Assembly: GCF_000027005.1 (NCBI RefSeq)
Contig: NC_012963.1
Location: 682,001 to 746,000 of the forward strand
Source: Komagataella phaffii GS115
Lineage: Eukaryota > Ascomycota > Pichiomycetes > Pichiales > Pichiaceae
DNA length: 64,000 bases
Reading direction: 5' to 3'
The notes under the pieces were generated by a model. The model worked only from the letters and a program-made list of their open reading frames with translations, was not told the DNA's origin and ran no database searches. Made by a program: the position numbers and the translations under genes. Positions 9,405 through 20,025 of the stretch are shown here, in pieces (the stretch's first letter is position 1; each line of letters starts with the position of its first letter).

Positions 9405-12400
9405 ATGAATATAGATCAAACACGAAAGGTTTTCAGAGAGGTAAGTAAGGTAGTGTCCGGTTGCGCGTATGATCTGTTATACTAACCTGAAAAGTTAAAA
9501 CCTTGTTGTGTGGAGCTCTCTAAAGTAGCATTCTTAAGCCAAGAGGCACTAGTGAATCATGATCCAAAAAGTCTTACCAAACTCCTAGAAAACGTTTATA
9601 ATGAGCTTGACAACCAGCAAAATTTGTACCCCAATTTAGAGCTTTCTGCTCAATTGACTGATTATATTTTTCAACCAATCGGTGTTCTGTTAGGCCATGA
9701 CGATAGAGCACTACAGGAAGTTCATTTACAAATGATTTTCAAGATTCTTGAAATATTAGTCAGACGAGGTTGGTCTACGGATAGGTCTGATGGAATGAAC
9801 GAGAAAATTGCCACTTTAATTTTGTTTGTTATTGGAAAAGATCCGCTGTTATACAAAGGAAAGATAACTCGAGACGATGAGTTGTTATTGAGTGCATATA
9901 ACTGTTTGTCTACTTGTTTGGATAATATGATCAATTTGAATGACGATTCATTGTTGCATAATGTTGGTAAGCTAAGTCATCTGATATTAGTATCACTAGA
10001 TGCATTGAACCAAAAACATTCCAACTCTCAATTGAGTGTTACTATTCTTATCTCATTGAACAAAATCTGTGTTTTAGTTTATCAAGGAGATCAATTGGCT
10101 CGGATTCTACCTGGAATAGTGTCAAGTCTAGTCAAGACTATCAAGAGTCCCGTGCACTATGAGGTGCTTTTGGAATGTCTAAATTTACTCAGTTTTTTAG
10201 TGGAAAGAACGTTTAATGACCTAAATTTACATGTCACGCATCCTTTAGATAATTTGAAGTTGCAAGATTTGGAGGGTTTTGATAACAAGTTGGTTGTGAA
10301 TCAGATGGGCGAAGGAAATAGAAATACGGACTGGTTAGAGGTCACTGTCAAACAGCTTTATCAATCGTTGAAAACAATATCACCTGTTATTTTGACTCAT
10401 CATAAACCCCAGGTAACGCTAGCTTGGCTTGAATTTGTACAGGCCGTGATAGAAAAGTGTCCTATTTCCTTGGGGACCCTGATACCATTTTTAATAGACT
10501 CTTTACTGCAACTGTTTCCCACGCATTATGAAACATGTTCACGAATCCTAAGCCTCAACCGGTATTTGGTACAAGATACTTTGAACGATTTGATATTGTC
10601 AAAGATACAAGAAATACCGTCTAAATTGAACACAGTAGACGAACAACAAAAAAGAATTTTTCTCAAACAACTATCCTCTTTAATTCATTATGTTGATCAG
10701 CCGCCTCCAGCCTTATTACAAGGGTTGCAAAATGAGTTTTTCAAGTATCTGATAGGACAGAGAAAGAAATTTTCTGCGCCTGTTAAGACTATTCAAGAAA
10801 TATCTGTATCGCTAACGCTTGAGGCGGATAGCTCTCAATTAGCATCCTTAGTGCCGTATGAACATGATTTGAAGAGTCTTCTGCTAAGCTTGGGCCAAAT
10901 TTTGCCTGATTCTGCCGTTCAATCATTAATCACTGAGTTTACCCCAATGAATAATATCAATCATGTTTTGGATAAGTCGGTATCAGTTTGGATGACTAGT
11001 GAAATGCTGCTGGGACGCTCGATGCAAGATGAAGTTTCAGAGCTGGTTAAATTTGACGAGTCTTCCAGGGATGACTCCATGAAATACTTGATTTTAGAAA
11101 CTGCTAACGAGTTGATCGACAGTTGCGATTTGAATACCCCTATTACTCAAAGTAAGAAGAATACCTTACTACTGAATTTGAAAGCCATCAATAATATAAT
11201 AGATATAATGGGTAGCGAGTTCACCGAAGAATTGGTAGGCTCGTTATACCCAATTTTTGAGCTATTAACTGCTCAAGATATAGCAGTAAGAACATCGGCC
11301 AGATATGTTGTGGAAAATATTGCCAGTAAATGCTATAATGGATCTTTGGTCGATCTGGTCTACAAAAATATTGACTATCTGATCGATGGAGTTTCTTCCA
11401 GACTTAACAGTGAGATAACTCCATATACAAGTTCCATTTTAATGGTACTGATTGAAATTGGAGGTGTTGACATTCTCGATCAACTGGGTGATTTAATCAG
11501 TACAATGTTTACGCTGTTGGACTATTACCATGGCTACACTGTGCTCTGTGAGCAATTTTTCGAAGTTTTTCATAAGTTGGTAGATCAATCTTCCGTGCTC
11601 ATGAGGGGGTACACGTTCTCGGAAGAGAAGCAGACTAATACTATTTGGAGAATGAAGGATCGAGAGGCGATGGGTGAATTTCTGACCAAGTACTGGGCTA
11701 CTGTTCAGCGTACAAAAATTGATATCCCGGATACCTTGGAGGAACTCACTAGTCACCCCAATAAACCTTTTGGAGATTTGGATAGTGACAAAGACAGCGA
11801 TGATGAAGAGGAACTTGATATTAACGGTATTCAATCTGAGCCTGAAGTGGAAGCAAGAGAGGTAGTCAAGGAATGGAAGTCGCCATTTACTCCAGATGTC
11901 TATTTTATGTTCCAAACAATGTTACAATATGGAGATAGACTGGTCATGCATGATAGTGTAAGACTTCGAATTCAAATCATTAGTTTATGGAACAAAATCT
12001 TCCCTATACTGAGCACGTCAATAGATGATATGTACCCAGTCATTTCTGACTTATGGCCAAAAGTTGCAGAATTTATTTTGCAGGAGAAAGAGATGCGATT
12101 GATGATTCCCACATTGGAGCTGGCAACAACAATAATACAGTATGGAGGACAGTTCTGTTGCAAACGGTTTATTGATTTGTGGGAGTCACTTTCGAAGAAA
12201 AAACTCTTGGCCCAAATTCATAAGAAACATACACTGCCAGAGTTTGAAGAAAAGATCTACTATCGATTGATGGAGTTTTTGGTTTTTTCCTTGGAAAGAC
12301 TCGGTACTGGAGTACCATCAGAGATTAGCATGAATATTATTAAGTACACGATTACAAGGATCGACGATGAATCCAAATATGGGTCTGTCCATGATGATAT

Positions 12401-12458
12401 TGTATGGTACTTGAAGCAGGATGCTAGTGTTGTCGGAGACAACCTGTTAACCAGCTAG
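9405..12458 (+). CDS. TTI1: TTI1: Tel2-interacting protein 1 of the TTT complex (spliced)
   Basis: Exon 1 is 9405-9440 (ATG plus 11 codons) and exon 2 is 9495-12458, giving 999 residues. The spliced N-terminus reads MNIDQTRKVFRE-LKPCCVELSKV. The human Tti1 N-terminus has the equivalent LRPVCVQLTK, which supports the splice. The rest is an all-helical HEAT-like repeat protein, with an acidic segment (about residues 770-790, DLDSDKDSDDEEELD). Tti1 works with Tel2 and Tti2 as a co-chaperone adaptor that stabilises PIKK kinases (Mec1, Tel1, TORC1/2, Tra1). The ORF alone begins only with GTG at 9510, and no in-frame ATG lies nearby; the intron explains this. It is divergent from RPS22. Confidence 0.87.
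9441..9494 (+). other. TTI1 intron (54 nt)
   Basis: The donor is GTAAGT at 9441, the branch point TACTAAC at 9479-9485 and the acceptor AAAG ending at 9494. It is a phase-0 intron after the twelfth codon. The branch-to-acceptor spacing of about 10 nt is short but normal for budding yeasts. Confidence 0.88.
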
Positions 12459-12900
12459 TAGCAATACATGTATTTAGAAACAAAGTCCAGATAATTTATA
12501 AATTACTACACTTAATATCTCTTATATTATAATGCTCAAAAAATATTTTTATTTGTCATGTTCTTCATGTTAGCGAAAAGAGCCAAGCTAAAACAAGCCA
12601 TGCTTTTTTTCTTTCTCCCTCTAATCCGTAATCGTATAGCGCCCAAAAAACCAAAAATAATCTTCATTAAGCTCCTCCTAACCGCAGGAGCAATCAATCG
12701 TCGTAAATTTTTTTGCCACCTAAGGAGAGTAACAATTTTGCAGCCTTTCCTCTGATCGATCTAACCTTAACGTCGTTCAAGACTTGTCCGTATCCCGCAA
12801 GTCAGTAAGGGACTAGGATTACCTAAGCATTCTCCCCCAGCATCAGTTAGATTCGAGCCAACCAATTTTATTTTACCTTCTCTTTCCCCAACTAGAGACA
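12459..12900. other. Intergenic region, TTI1 to REG1
   Basis: A 442-bp tandem intergenic region holding the TTI1 3' end (AT-rich) and the REG1 promoter, which becomes pyrimidine-rich close to the start. No RNA or gene is recognised; the reading frame at 12558-12755 lacks coding character. Confidence 0.5.
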
Positions 12901-14895
12901 ATGGCGTCCCAGACCAATTTATCCGAAGTCTTTCAAGGAGGAGCTACTACATCACAGCATGTAGATGCTAAGGATGAAGACCACTTCGAACAAACTTCCT
13001 TCAAACTCAAAAGAACAAGGTCACTAGGTCTGTTGGATGACTTTATCCAGCCCACTCAGAAGTTGGTGACCCAGAGTGACTTTGTATCCGACGACACTGT
13101 TTCCAAAATCAACACTGGGACTAAATGTGATTCCACCACTGGCTCTAAGACGTATATGGATTTGGGGTCAGATCTTGGTTCGACGGATATTGTTGACGGC
13201 AACGGTAACGACTCCGCCTATAAGCAGACCCAAGATGGCAGCGCCGAAAACGAAGAACAGAAACTGACAGAACCAGATAATCAATCAGAGAAAAACGAAG
13301 CTCCTAATTCAGCATATGCGGCTTTTGACAATCTAGTGTTGACACACGACGATAACGACCTGGAATATGAACCATCCAAGCATGTGGATTACCTGTCGCA
13401 CAATTGGAAAGAGTCTGATATCTTCAAGTCTTGGAGGTACGTTGTACTGAAGAGGAAAGATGTTGCAAATTCTTCTAGATTGGAAAACGCATCTTGGAGA
13501 ACTTGGGCTCAGGCAAAATACGGACTGAAGACTATTTCTCCTGAGTCTGTTAACTGGTATAAAGACAGTGATGTTACCTGGCTCTACGGACCTCTTTACA
13601 AGGAACCTCACAAGCAAGATCTTCTAAGAGAAGATTCCTCCTCGAACTTGTCCATGATGAAGAACAAGAGGTCCTCTAGTGGAACCAATCTTCGATCATT
13701 GCCCAAGACGAACTCCTTTCACGATAGTATTGACCTAGATAAGATTAACAACAATAAGGGTAAGAGAAGCTCTGCCCATGACGATAACACTAATGACAAG
13801 AAACACAATGACACAACACCTATAGATGATGATCAACCAAAGTCGATTTTGAAAAAGAAAACCATAGGTGAGATAATGCTAGAACAAGCCACTTTTTACG
13901 CTAACAAGAACAGGTTTAGGGGAAGCCCTGTGTTGGACGCTCATCAGCAGCCTGAATCTCCTATATCTTTAAGCAACAATACATCTAGAGACCATATTGG
14001 TGATAGCTTCTCTGTGGATTCTCCAACCCCTTCAATCGAAGAGAAGAAAGATCGTCACATCCACTTTAACGATAGAGTGGAGCAATGTATGGCAGTGGAC
14101 CTCAGCTTCGATGAGGAGGATGATGAGGAATATTATCAGGAGCCAAGTTTGGTGAACAAGTTTTTGGACACAGAATCTAATCAAAAAGAGCCCCAACATT
14201 TAGAATATGCTGAAGATAGTACGCATAATGATAGCTATGACGAAAACAATGATGATTATGACGATGAGGATGAAGAAGATGATGATGACGATGATGACGA
14301 AGAAGGTGGGTTCTTTTTGCGTGCTAGATCTCCATCAAATTCTTCTTTGCATCACCAAGGTCTTGCTCAACTTTCCATGTCTAATTCTGGAGAAACTCAA
14401 GGCAAGATAAACTCTGACAATAGTAGTTCGTGTTCGACAACTACCAGAAGAAGCATAATAGAGATTTTACCGGCAACAACGTTAAAATATGGTTCTGACG
14501 ATGACGAAGAGTATGCCCTCTCTCATAATGTTAATACTAGCAGAGGGTACGACTACCATTACGACTATAACACCGTTTATGAGGCACAGACGGTTAATGA
14601 TGACAACTTAGAGGTTTACGATGTGCCATCAAATATTGATCTGGCTTCTAGCATTCCTGTTCCAAAAGAACTTGCTACAAATATTCCTGAAACTGCTATT
14701 GGATTACCTAAGACCGTTGGAAACTCGAGGCCTGTCCCTCCAGAAACCACAACTGTGAAAGCCAACAGGTTTATGTTAGCAGACTCAGATTCTGATACCG
14801 ATAACTCGAATGATGATGATAGACCAATGGTCAACTCCAGAAGCTCTGGAAGTTATGCTTCTCTAAGTGATATCGTTTCAAAAATGGGTATGTAA
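12901..14895 (+). CDS. REG1: REG1: regulatory subunit of protein phosphatase 1 (Glc7)
   Basis: A 664-residue acidic, low-complexity protein. It has the conserved Reg1/Reg2 block at about residues 150-240 (VDYLSHNWKESDIFKSW, then SWRTWAQAKYGL and a TWLYGPLYK end). A PP1-docking RVxF-type motif appears at about 387-395 (RHIHFNDRVEQC), as in Reg1. A strongly acidic run (DDDDDDDEE) lies near 460. In S. cerevisiae Reg1-Glc7 dephosphorylates Snf1 and maintains glucose repression. It is followed 120 bp downstream by RPN9 on the same strand. Confidence 0.88.
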   Translation: MASQTNLSEVFQGGATTSQHVDAKDEDHFEQTSFKLKRTRSLGLLDDFIQPTQKLVTQSDFVSDDTVSKINTGTKCDSTTGSKTYMDLGSDLGSTDIVDGNGNDSAYKQTQDGSAENEEQKLTEPDNQSEKNEAPNSAYAAFDNLVLTHDDNDLEYEPSKHVDYLSHNWKESDIFKSWRYVVLKRKDVANSSRLENASWRTWAQAKYGLKTISPESVNWYKDSDVTWLYGPLYKEPHKQDLLREDSSSNLSMMKNKRSSSGTNLRSLPKTNSFHDSIDLDKINNNKGKRSSAHDDNTNDKKHNDTTPIDDDQPKSILKKKTIGEIMLEQATFYANKNRFRGSPVLDAHQQPESPISLSNNTSRDHIGDSFSVDSPTPSIEEKKDRHIHFNDRVEQCMAVDLSFDEEDDEEYYQEPSLVNKFLDTESNQKEPQHLEYAEDSTHNDSYDENNDDYDDEDEEDDDDDDDEEGGFFLRARSPSNSSLHHQGLAQLSMSNSGETQGKINSDNSSSCSTTTRRSIIEILPATTLKYGSDDDEEYALSHNVNTSRGYDYHYDYNTVYEAQTVNDDNLEVYDVPSNIDLASSIPVPKELATNIPETAIGLPKTVGNSRPVPPETTTVKANRFMLADSDSDTDNSNDDDRPMVNSRSSGSYASLSDIVSKMGM

Positions 14896-15015
14896 GGTAT
14901 ATATGTAATTATTTTAGGTTTCACACGACATCTTCCATCTGCTCTCACTCTCAACTTCGATATCAGATCGTTGACTTTCTTTGAGTGGCAAAGACCTTCT
15001 TACACTAAAACATAG

Positions 15016-16269
15016 ATGGATAACGACGTATCGACAATTCTTACCACCTTGCGACTGGAAGCTGATGAGGAGTCAAGCCCAGTGTTTTATACCTTGGAAG
15101 ACTTGTACGAGAGAAAACTTTGGTATCAATTGACCACCACTTTGGATGAGGAGTTTTACCAAAGTAATAACATCATTCATGGTCTCAAATTGAGATTGTT
15201 CGACAGATTCATCACCAAGTTTTGGGACAAACTAAATCGATTGAAGCTGGTGGAGTTTCTACTACTGAGTTTGTCGGATGACCAGGACTTAACTGATGAT
15301 GAAGCCCTAGAGATCTTGTCCTCATGGAAGGCAAAGATCAAGGATGCATTTACAAAAGAAAGCCGAAGGTCTGGTACATCAGAGGACGAGGAGGGCGTCT
15401 CAAATCTAGAGTACGTTCAATCGTTGATCTATATAGACAGCGAAATTGCCAAACTCAAACTTGGCTTTGAAGATCAGAAAGAGGATGCCAAAACCATGAT
15501 AGATGAAATATCTGAGAAGTTAGAAAGTCTAAACTCAGTTGACAACAAGATTAATGCCTCCTATTATAATACCTTGGGTGAATACTACAAAATCAACAGG
15601 GACTACAACAATTTCTATTATACCTCCTTACTGTATTTGGCATGTGTGGATGAAGATTTCAAGAAAGAAAAAATTCCAAGCAGTGTCCAAGAGGCATTTT
15701 GCTTTGACTTAGCTGTGAGCGCATTATTGGGTGACAAGATTTACAACTTTGGTGAGCTCATCATGCATGAACATCTGTTTGAGGTGTTCAACAGTCATAA
15801 GAACCTCAAATGGCTCTATGGTTTGGTTCAAACGATAAGCGAGGGAGACTTGAAAGCATTTGAGAGTCTGATTGAGACCAATAAAGGCTACATTACAGAG
15901 CAGTGTCCAGTTTTGCTTGAAAATATAAACTTTCTTCAGCAGAAAATCTGCATAATGGCCCTAATTGAATTGGTATTCTCAAGACCTTCTAACGAAACAA
16001 TGCTTCCATTTTCAGAGATCATCAGCAATATTTCACTTCTTACTACAGATGATGAAGTGGAATACCTTGTCATGAAATGCCTATCTCTAAAGCTAATTAA
16101 AGGCTCGATTGATCAGGTCAACAGTCAAGTGAACGTCACCTGGATACAGCCGCGTATCATGAGCAAGTCTCAAATCTCCAAGCTCCAACAAAAATTGAAG
16201 GATTGGAATGTTAAGATCGGAGAGCTGACCACCATTTTAGATAATGCTGGAAAAGAGATTTGGGTATAG
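15016..16269 (+). CDS. RPN9: RPN9: 19S proteasome lid subunit
   Basis: A 417-residue helical protein with a C-terminal PCI/winged-helix region (about 215-375). The N-terminus (LRLEADEESSPVFYTLEDLYERKLW) and the motif LKLIKGSIDQVNSQVNVTWIQPR are typical of Rpn9/PSMD13; S. cerevisiae Rpn9 has 393 residues. Rpn9 helps assemble the lid of the 26S proteasome. The ATG at 15016 is the first in frame after an upstream stop. Confidence 0.92.
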   Translation: MDNDVSTILTTLRLEADEESSPVFYTLEDLYERKLWYQLTTTLDEEFYQSNNIIHGLKLRLFDRFITKFWDKLNRLKLVEFLLLSLSDDQDLTDDEALEILSSWKAKIKDAFTKESRRSGTSEDEEGVSNLEYVQSLIYIDSEIAKLKLGFEDQKEDAKTMIDEISEKLESLNSVDNKINASYYNTLGEYYKINRDYNNFYYTSLLYLACVDEDFKKEKIPSSVQEAFCFDLAVSALLGDKIYNFGELIMHEHLFEVFNSHKNLKWLYGLVQTISEGDLKAFESLIETNKGYITEQCPVLLENINFLQQKICIMALIELVFSRPSNETMLPFSEIISNISLLTTDDEVEYLVMKCLSLKLIKGSIDQVNSQVNVTWIQPRIMSKSQISKLQQKLKDWNVKIGELTTILDNAGKEIWV

Positions 16270-16396
16270 AGTATGTCGTATAGATTTCATAGCGCAAGAT
16301 TACGGATGTACAGTTTTGGTAACGGTCGCCATCGAACGTGGAAATGGAAAGTGAATCTTGCCTTCCAAAAATGGAACACCCTAACATTACATTAGA

Positions 16397-17839
16397 ATGG
16401 CAAAACTACCTCGACCCTGTAGAATCTACCTTAATAATCAGCACCTAACTAGTTATAACGATAAGGGATCGGAGTGTAAGTCCAAAAAGAAACCTTGCCT
16501 AGAGTCCAGCTTTCTAACAACGATCAGTAATGAATTTATGAGAGACTCAAATTATAAATCGGTATCTTCGAACCGCGCAGCAGTGAGCATCACAACCAGT
16601 CTGTATGATCGGAGGGCGTTGGATTGTACTTCTGATAAACCTTTGGTCAACTCCTTGAATCATCTTACGTTTTTGCTTTCAACAAGTGGCAAGGTAAGAG
16701 AGACTGTGTCTACTGATGGTGGTTTGGAGAGGCTGATTGATATACTGCAAGAATGTCAACAACCTGAGTCCCCGAAACACTGGGCACTTGTAGGATGGAA
16801 ATGGACTTTGACCTTCCAAAGTTTGGTCTTCATAGGTACAAGGGGAACCGAAAAAATAAGGAGGAAAGTGGTACAAGCTGGAATAATTCCAATATTGGCC
16901 ACTATCTTAGATAACTACCTCTACCAAGCCTCAAAGGGAAACAGTAACGGTAATTCTAATGTTACTAGTACCAGTAAGACTCCCATGATAGAATCTGGGC
17001 CAGTTGGTAATGTCTCTCCAGCTGACGCAGTAATGGAAGATCATACAATTGTATCTACTGGAAATGAAATGAACATTAACGACTTACCTCTAGAGCTGAA
17101 TAGTATTGACGATATTGGTGAAAATAAATCAAGTGTGTCAATACTTAACAATAACAATGACGAAAATCCGCTAAATTCTCCAACTAACGATTTATTGGAT
17201 GACAAACTTTCTTTTGCTTCGTTTTTAACTGACTTAAACGAAGGTGCGGGAAATACAACTCAGGAGCTACTGGATTACGTGAATTTATCGGATTTGAATG
17301 ATAATATCATCTCCGAAGTTGTGAAGACGCCCGCTATCAACAATATATTGTCAAACATGAACAGAAAGAGCATCTTAAAAGAGTTCAGGCATTCGACCCA
17401 ACTGAGATTGATTCGCATTCTTTACCCCAACGTTTCAGTCCAATTCCCCAGAGTATTCAAGAACGGTATATTAGTACCAACAGCTGATGATGTGCTTTGG
17501 TCTCTGCAGCTGCTTGCTTTTATATCCAAATATTCATCCTTGAGGCATGAGCTTAGTAATACCTTCATCATCAAAGGAATGAGCCTTCGTGCAAAGGAAG
17601 AAGGCACAAAACAAAAGAACTCGCCACTTCATAATAACATCACCTTGCCAGCACTCGAAATGGATGATGATATTCGAAGTGTTTCTTATGAGGAGGATAT
17701 TGAACAGAAAGATCATATAATGATGGACGTTGACGCTGCTTTTGACGATACTAACCCTCTCAGTGACATCCATCAGTACTTGAACTCATATAGAAAAAAG
17801 TCAAGGTCTAGCCAAATCAACCGATTATATCAAATGTAA
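16397..17839 (+). CDS. MUB1: MUB1, N-terminal reading frame
   Basis: A 480-codon frame with the Mub1/SamB N-terminal armadillo-like region: SLYDRRALDCTSDKPLVNSLNHL, then HWALVGWKWTLTFQSLVFIGTRG and ILVPTADDVLWSLQLLAFISKYS. Mub1 is the partner of the E3 ligase Ubr2 and with it targets Rpn4 for degradation. The frame stops at 17837-17839, after an acidic linker, without the MYND zinc finger that all Mub1 proteins carry. That finger lies in the next frame, which opens at 17784. The two frames overlap by 56 nt and are related by a +1 shift. An A6 run (17794-17799) lies in the overlap. A split gene, a missed intron, programmed frameshifting and a sequence error all remain possible. Confidence 0.85.
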   Translation: MAKLPRPCRIYLNNQHLTSYNDKGSECKSKKKPCLESSFLTTISNEFMRDSNYKSVSSNRAAVSITTSLYDRRALDCTSDKPLVNSLNHLTFLLSTSGKVRETVSTDGGLERLIDILQECQQPESPKHWALVGWKWTLTFQSLVFIGTRGTEKIRRKVVQAGIIPILATILDNYLYQASKGNSNGNSNVTSTSKTPMIESGPVGNVSPADAVMEDHTIVSTGNEMNINDLPLELNSIDDIGENKSSVSILNNNNDENPLNSPTNDLLDDKLSFASFLTDLNEGAGNTTQELLDYVNLSDLNDNIISEVVKTPAINNILSNMNRKSILKEFRHSTQLRLIRILYPNVSVQFPRVFKNGILVPTADDVLWSLQLLAFISKYSSLRHELSNTFIIKGMSLRAKEEGTKQKNSPLHNNITLPALEMDDDIRSVSYEEDIEQKDHIMMDVDAAFDDTNPLSDIHQYLNSYRKKSRSSQINRLYQM

Positions 17840-18914
17840 AGTTAATCTCGATTGTTTGATACAACACGAGCTGGTCAGGCTAAAGAAAAGAAACTCAGAT
17901 CTTTTGAAAGAAGAGCATGATGCATTAACTTCTCAATGGTGTTATGATACTTATGACTTTTGGCAAGAAGATGGCCGTAAATCGCAGGATCTTGACCCGG
18001 CTGTGTTACCATATATGCAATTGAATATTTTTCCTCTTGTGGAGAAGTTCACGATCAAATCTGAGTACTTGAAGGACATTTCATACTGGTCTGGTGTTAT
18101 AATGAGAAATTCTTGTCGAAAAGACGAAACGAGGGGTGGTGTGAGGCAATGTGCCTGCATATCCTGTGGAAAATGGGAAACCATGCCTAAACAATTTGCC
18201 AAGTGCCGAAGATGTAAACGAACGAAATATTGCTCCAAGGAGTGTCAATCGAAAGCTTGGGAGTATCACAAACATTGGTGTGTGGCAGTGCAATCTGGTT
18301 CGTCAGCTTCTAGTTCTGTTAACCAATGTTCTTCACAAACTGAGCAAACATCCTCACAGACTGAAACAGAAACACAGTCTCAATTATCAACACAGACACA
18401 GGAGATACCGAGAGATGATAGTGTCAATATCAACACACAACAAACCAGCGATGAACATCAATTGGATCATGGATCGATGTTTTTAAGAAGGAGGCTTACT
18501 CAGGCACCCCGATTTAGTTCTCGTCCACTAACCCCAGCATCCGGTTTGCAAAGGATCCAGGCTTATTCTGGTGAAAGTTCTGACGAATCACAAACAAACG
18601 AACAAACTTTGGCCCTAACAAACTTACTCCGCAACTATAATTTACAATTAGAGGAAATTGAGCGACGTATGTCTGAAGTGGAATCAAACCTGGTGTCAAC
18701 GCAACGAGAACAAGAAGCTGAGGATTCTACCGATCAAGATCTTCAACAAGATTTGCAAAATGAAGCACAGTCTCTACAACGAGAATTGAACGAACTTTTA
18801 AGAGCTCATCAACAGGTACAATCCTCATTCGTATTCCAGCGAACAGCATTAACCCGTTCGATAAATTTTAGTCAAGAAAATAACACTAGTTCGAATGACG
18901 AATCGAATAGTTAG
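17784..18914 (+). CDS. MUB1: MUB1, C-terminal reading frame with MYND zinc finger
   Basis: The frame opens at 17784 after a stop at 17781-17783 and has no ATG near its beginning. A TTG at 17856 is the first alternative start. It encodes a segment continuous with Mub1 (HDALTSQWCYDTYDFW, then IFPLVEKFTIKS and RNSCRKDETRGGVRQC), followed by a complete MYND finger (C-x2-C of CACISCGKWE, then KCRRCKRTKYCSKECQ and HKHWC). A Gln/Ser/Thr-rich tail with a short coiled coil (about LRNYNLQLEEIERRMSEVES) follows. It is best read as the second part of the gene that begins at 16397, not as a separate gene. The finger residues are intact, so the gene does not look decayed. Confidence 0.83.
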   Translation, partial: THIEKSQGLAKSTDYIKCKVNLDCLIQHELVRLKKRNSDLLKEEHDALTSQWCYDTYDFWQEDGRKSQDLDPAVLPYMQLNIFPLVEKFTIKSEYLKDISYWSGVIMRNSCRKDETRGGVRQCACISCGKWETMPKQFAKCRRCKRTKYCSKECQSKAWEYHKHWCVAVQSGSSASSSVNQCSSQTEQTSSQTETETQSQLSTQTQEIPRDDSVNINTQQTSDEHQLDHGSMFLRRRLTQAPRFSSRPLTPASGLQRIQAYSGESSDESQTNEQTLALTNLLRNYNLQLEEIERRMSEVESNLVSTQREQEAEDSTDQDLQQDLQNEAQSLQRELNELLRAHQQVQSSFVFQRTALTRSINFSQENNTSSNDESNS

Positions 18915-18964
18915 TCGTTTCAATTATCGATAATATTATACACATTAAGTACCACCTGACTCGG

Positions 18965-19930
18965 CTAAAACGCAGAGAATAAAGTCATTTCTACCCCTTT
19001 AACCAGTTTCATAGTCTGTTCCATGAACACCAAACACAAGATTGTATGAGGTGCCACCCTGAGTATTTGGGCTTCAAATCCTTTGTAAAGAGCCATAATT
19101 CCTTCCACTTTGACTATCTTGATTAAACAGTCCAATGGTCCTGAATAAAGCTTTGTCTTTTGGTTGTAAATCCTTGTCAAGATCACATCCCAGGGGTTCA
19201 TAACAACGGATACTCCAATTCCTGCAAAAAGGGAAGAAGTAAGGTGCAATCCTGTACCCTCTTCCATTATTTGATTCTTCAAAAGTTCGTGTTTGGCAAA
19301 GTTATAAATTGGAAGTTGTACCGAAGATCCGGCAGCTGTCCTTATGATTGCTGCATCTACACCCTGAAAAAGCCCCATGAATCCACTCTGACGATAAATA
19401 GTACTCAAACCATTCCATACACCACGATAGTGCGTTTGTTGGCCAATTTGTATCGAATTCGAGTAAGATTGCATTCGAGTCTTAACCAGAAATAGCGGAG
19501 AACCAACAGTGGCACCAGCAGCACCAGAAACAGCACCAGATATTACATTAATTGCTGTGTTTTGAACTGTATGGGGGTCTCTTGATGGATACATTAATCG
19601 GTTCAAAGTATTCCGAATAGGTTCATACAATCCTAAACGACATCCATTCAATCCCAATTGGTAAATCCATGCAGAAACCAGCCCTCTCTGGCATCCTTTT
19701 ATTCCTTCATTTCTATACACCACCAGAACACCTTGAATTGGGTTCTTGTAAGGCCTTGGAACATGTGCATTTTTTGCTGATAGCTCTCCTTGAAGCTGCA
19801 TTCTAGTTTTGACAACTTCAATTGGGTTGGTTATTGTAACTGCACCACAAGCAGCAATACCTCCCCCAAAGAAACCACCAATAACACTTACCTCCTGCGA
19901 GGCGGATTTCTTGTGGGGTCTTGCACTCAT
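18965..19930 (-). CDS. OAC1: OAC1: mitochondrial oxaloacetate/sulfate carrier
   Basis: A 321-residue mitochondrial carrier with three repeats of about 100 residues. Signature motifs are NPIEVVKTRMQLQGE, GSPLFLVKTRMQSYS and NPWDVILTRIYNQK. The segments YQLGLNGCRLGLYEPIR, QTHYRGVWNGL and RVAPHTILCLVFMEQTMKLV match Oac1 closely. It exchanges oxaloacetate, sulfate and alpha-isopropylmalate across the inner membrane. The ATG at 19930-19928 (MSARPHKK) is chosen; the upstream open frame starts only with GTG. The gap to the neighbouring WD40 stop is 95 bp, so its promoter must be short or overlap that gene. Confidence 0.93.
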   Translation of the reverse strand: MSARPHKKSASQEVSVIGGFFGGGIAACGAVTITNPIEVVKTRMQLQGELSAKNAHVPRPYKNPIQGVLVVYRNEGIKGCQRGLVSAWIYQLGLNGCRLGLYEPIRNTLNRLMYPSRDPHTVQNTAINVISGAVSGAAGATVGSPLFLVKTRMQSYSNSIQIGQQTHYRGVWNGLSTIYRQSGFMGLFQGVDAAIIRTAAGSSVQLPIYNFAKHELLKNQIMEEGTGLHLTSSLFAGIGVSVVMNPWDVILTRIYNQKTKLYSGPLDCLIKIVKVEGIMALYKGFEAQILRVAPHTILCLVFMEQTMKLVKGVEMTLFSAF

Positions 19931-20025
19931 CAAATAAAACTTAGAAATGAAGGCGTACACCTAAATGACGATTGAAACGATAATACGGCCGGAAAAAACT
20001 GTAAAAAAAAAAGGATTAATACTTG

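Noticed and set aside
12558..12755. 65-codon frame between TTI1 and REG1
   Set aside because: It is AT-rich intergenic sequence with a Phe/Lys-biased translation; no support for coding.
17749..17763. TACTAAC followed by CTCTCAG inside MUB1
   Set aside because: It looks like a 3' splice site, but it lies in an open frame, no good donor is seen upstream, and using it does not connect to the MYND frame because of the stop at 17781.
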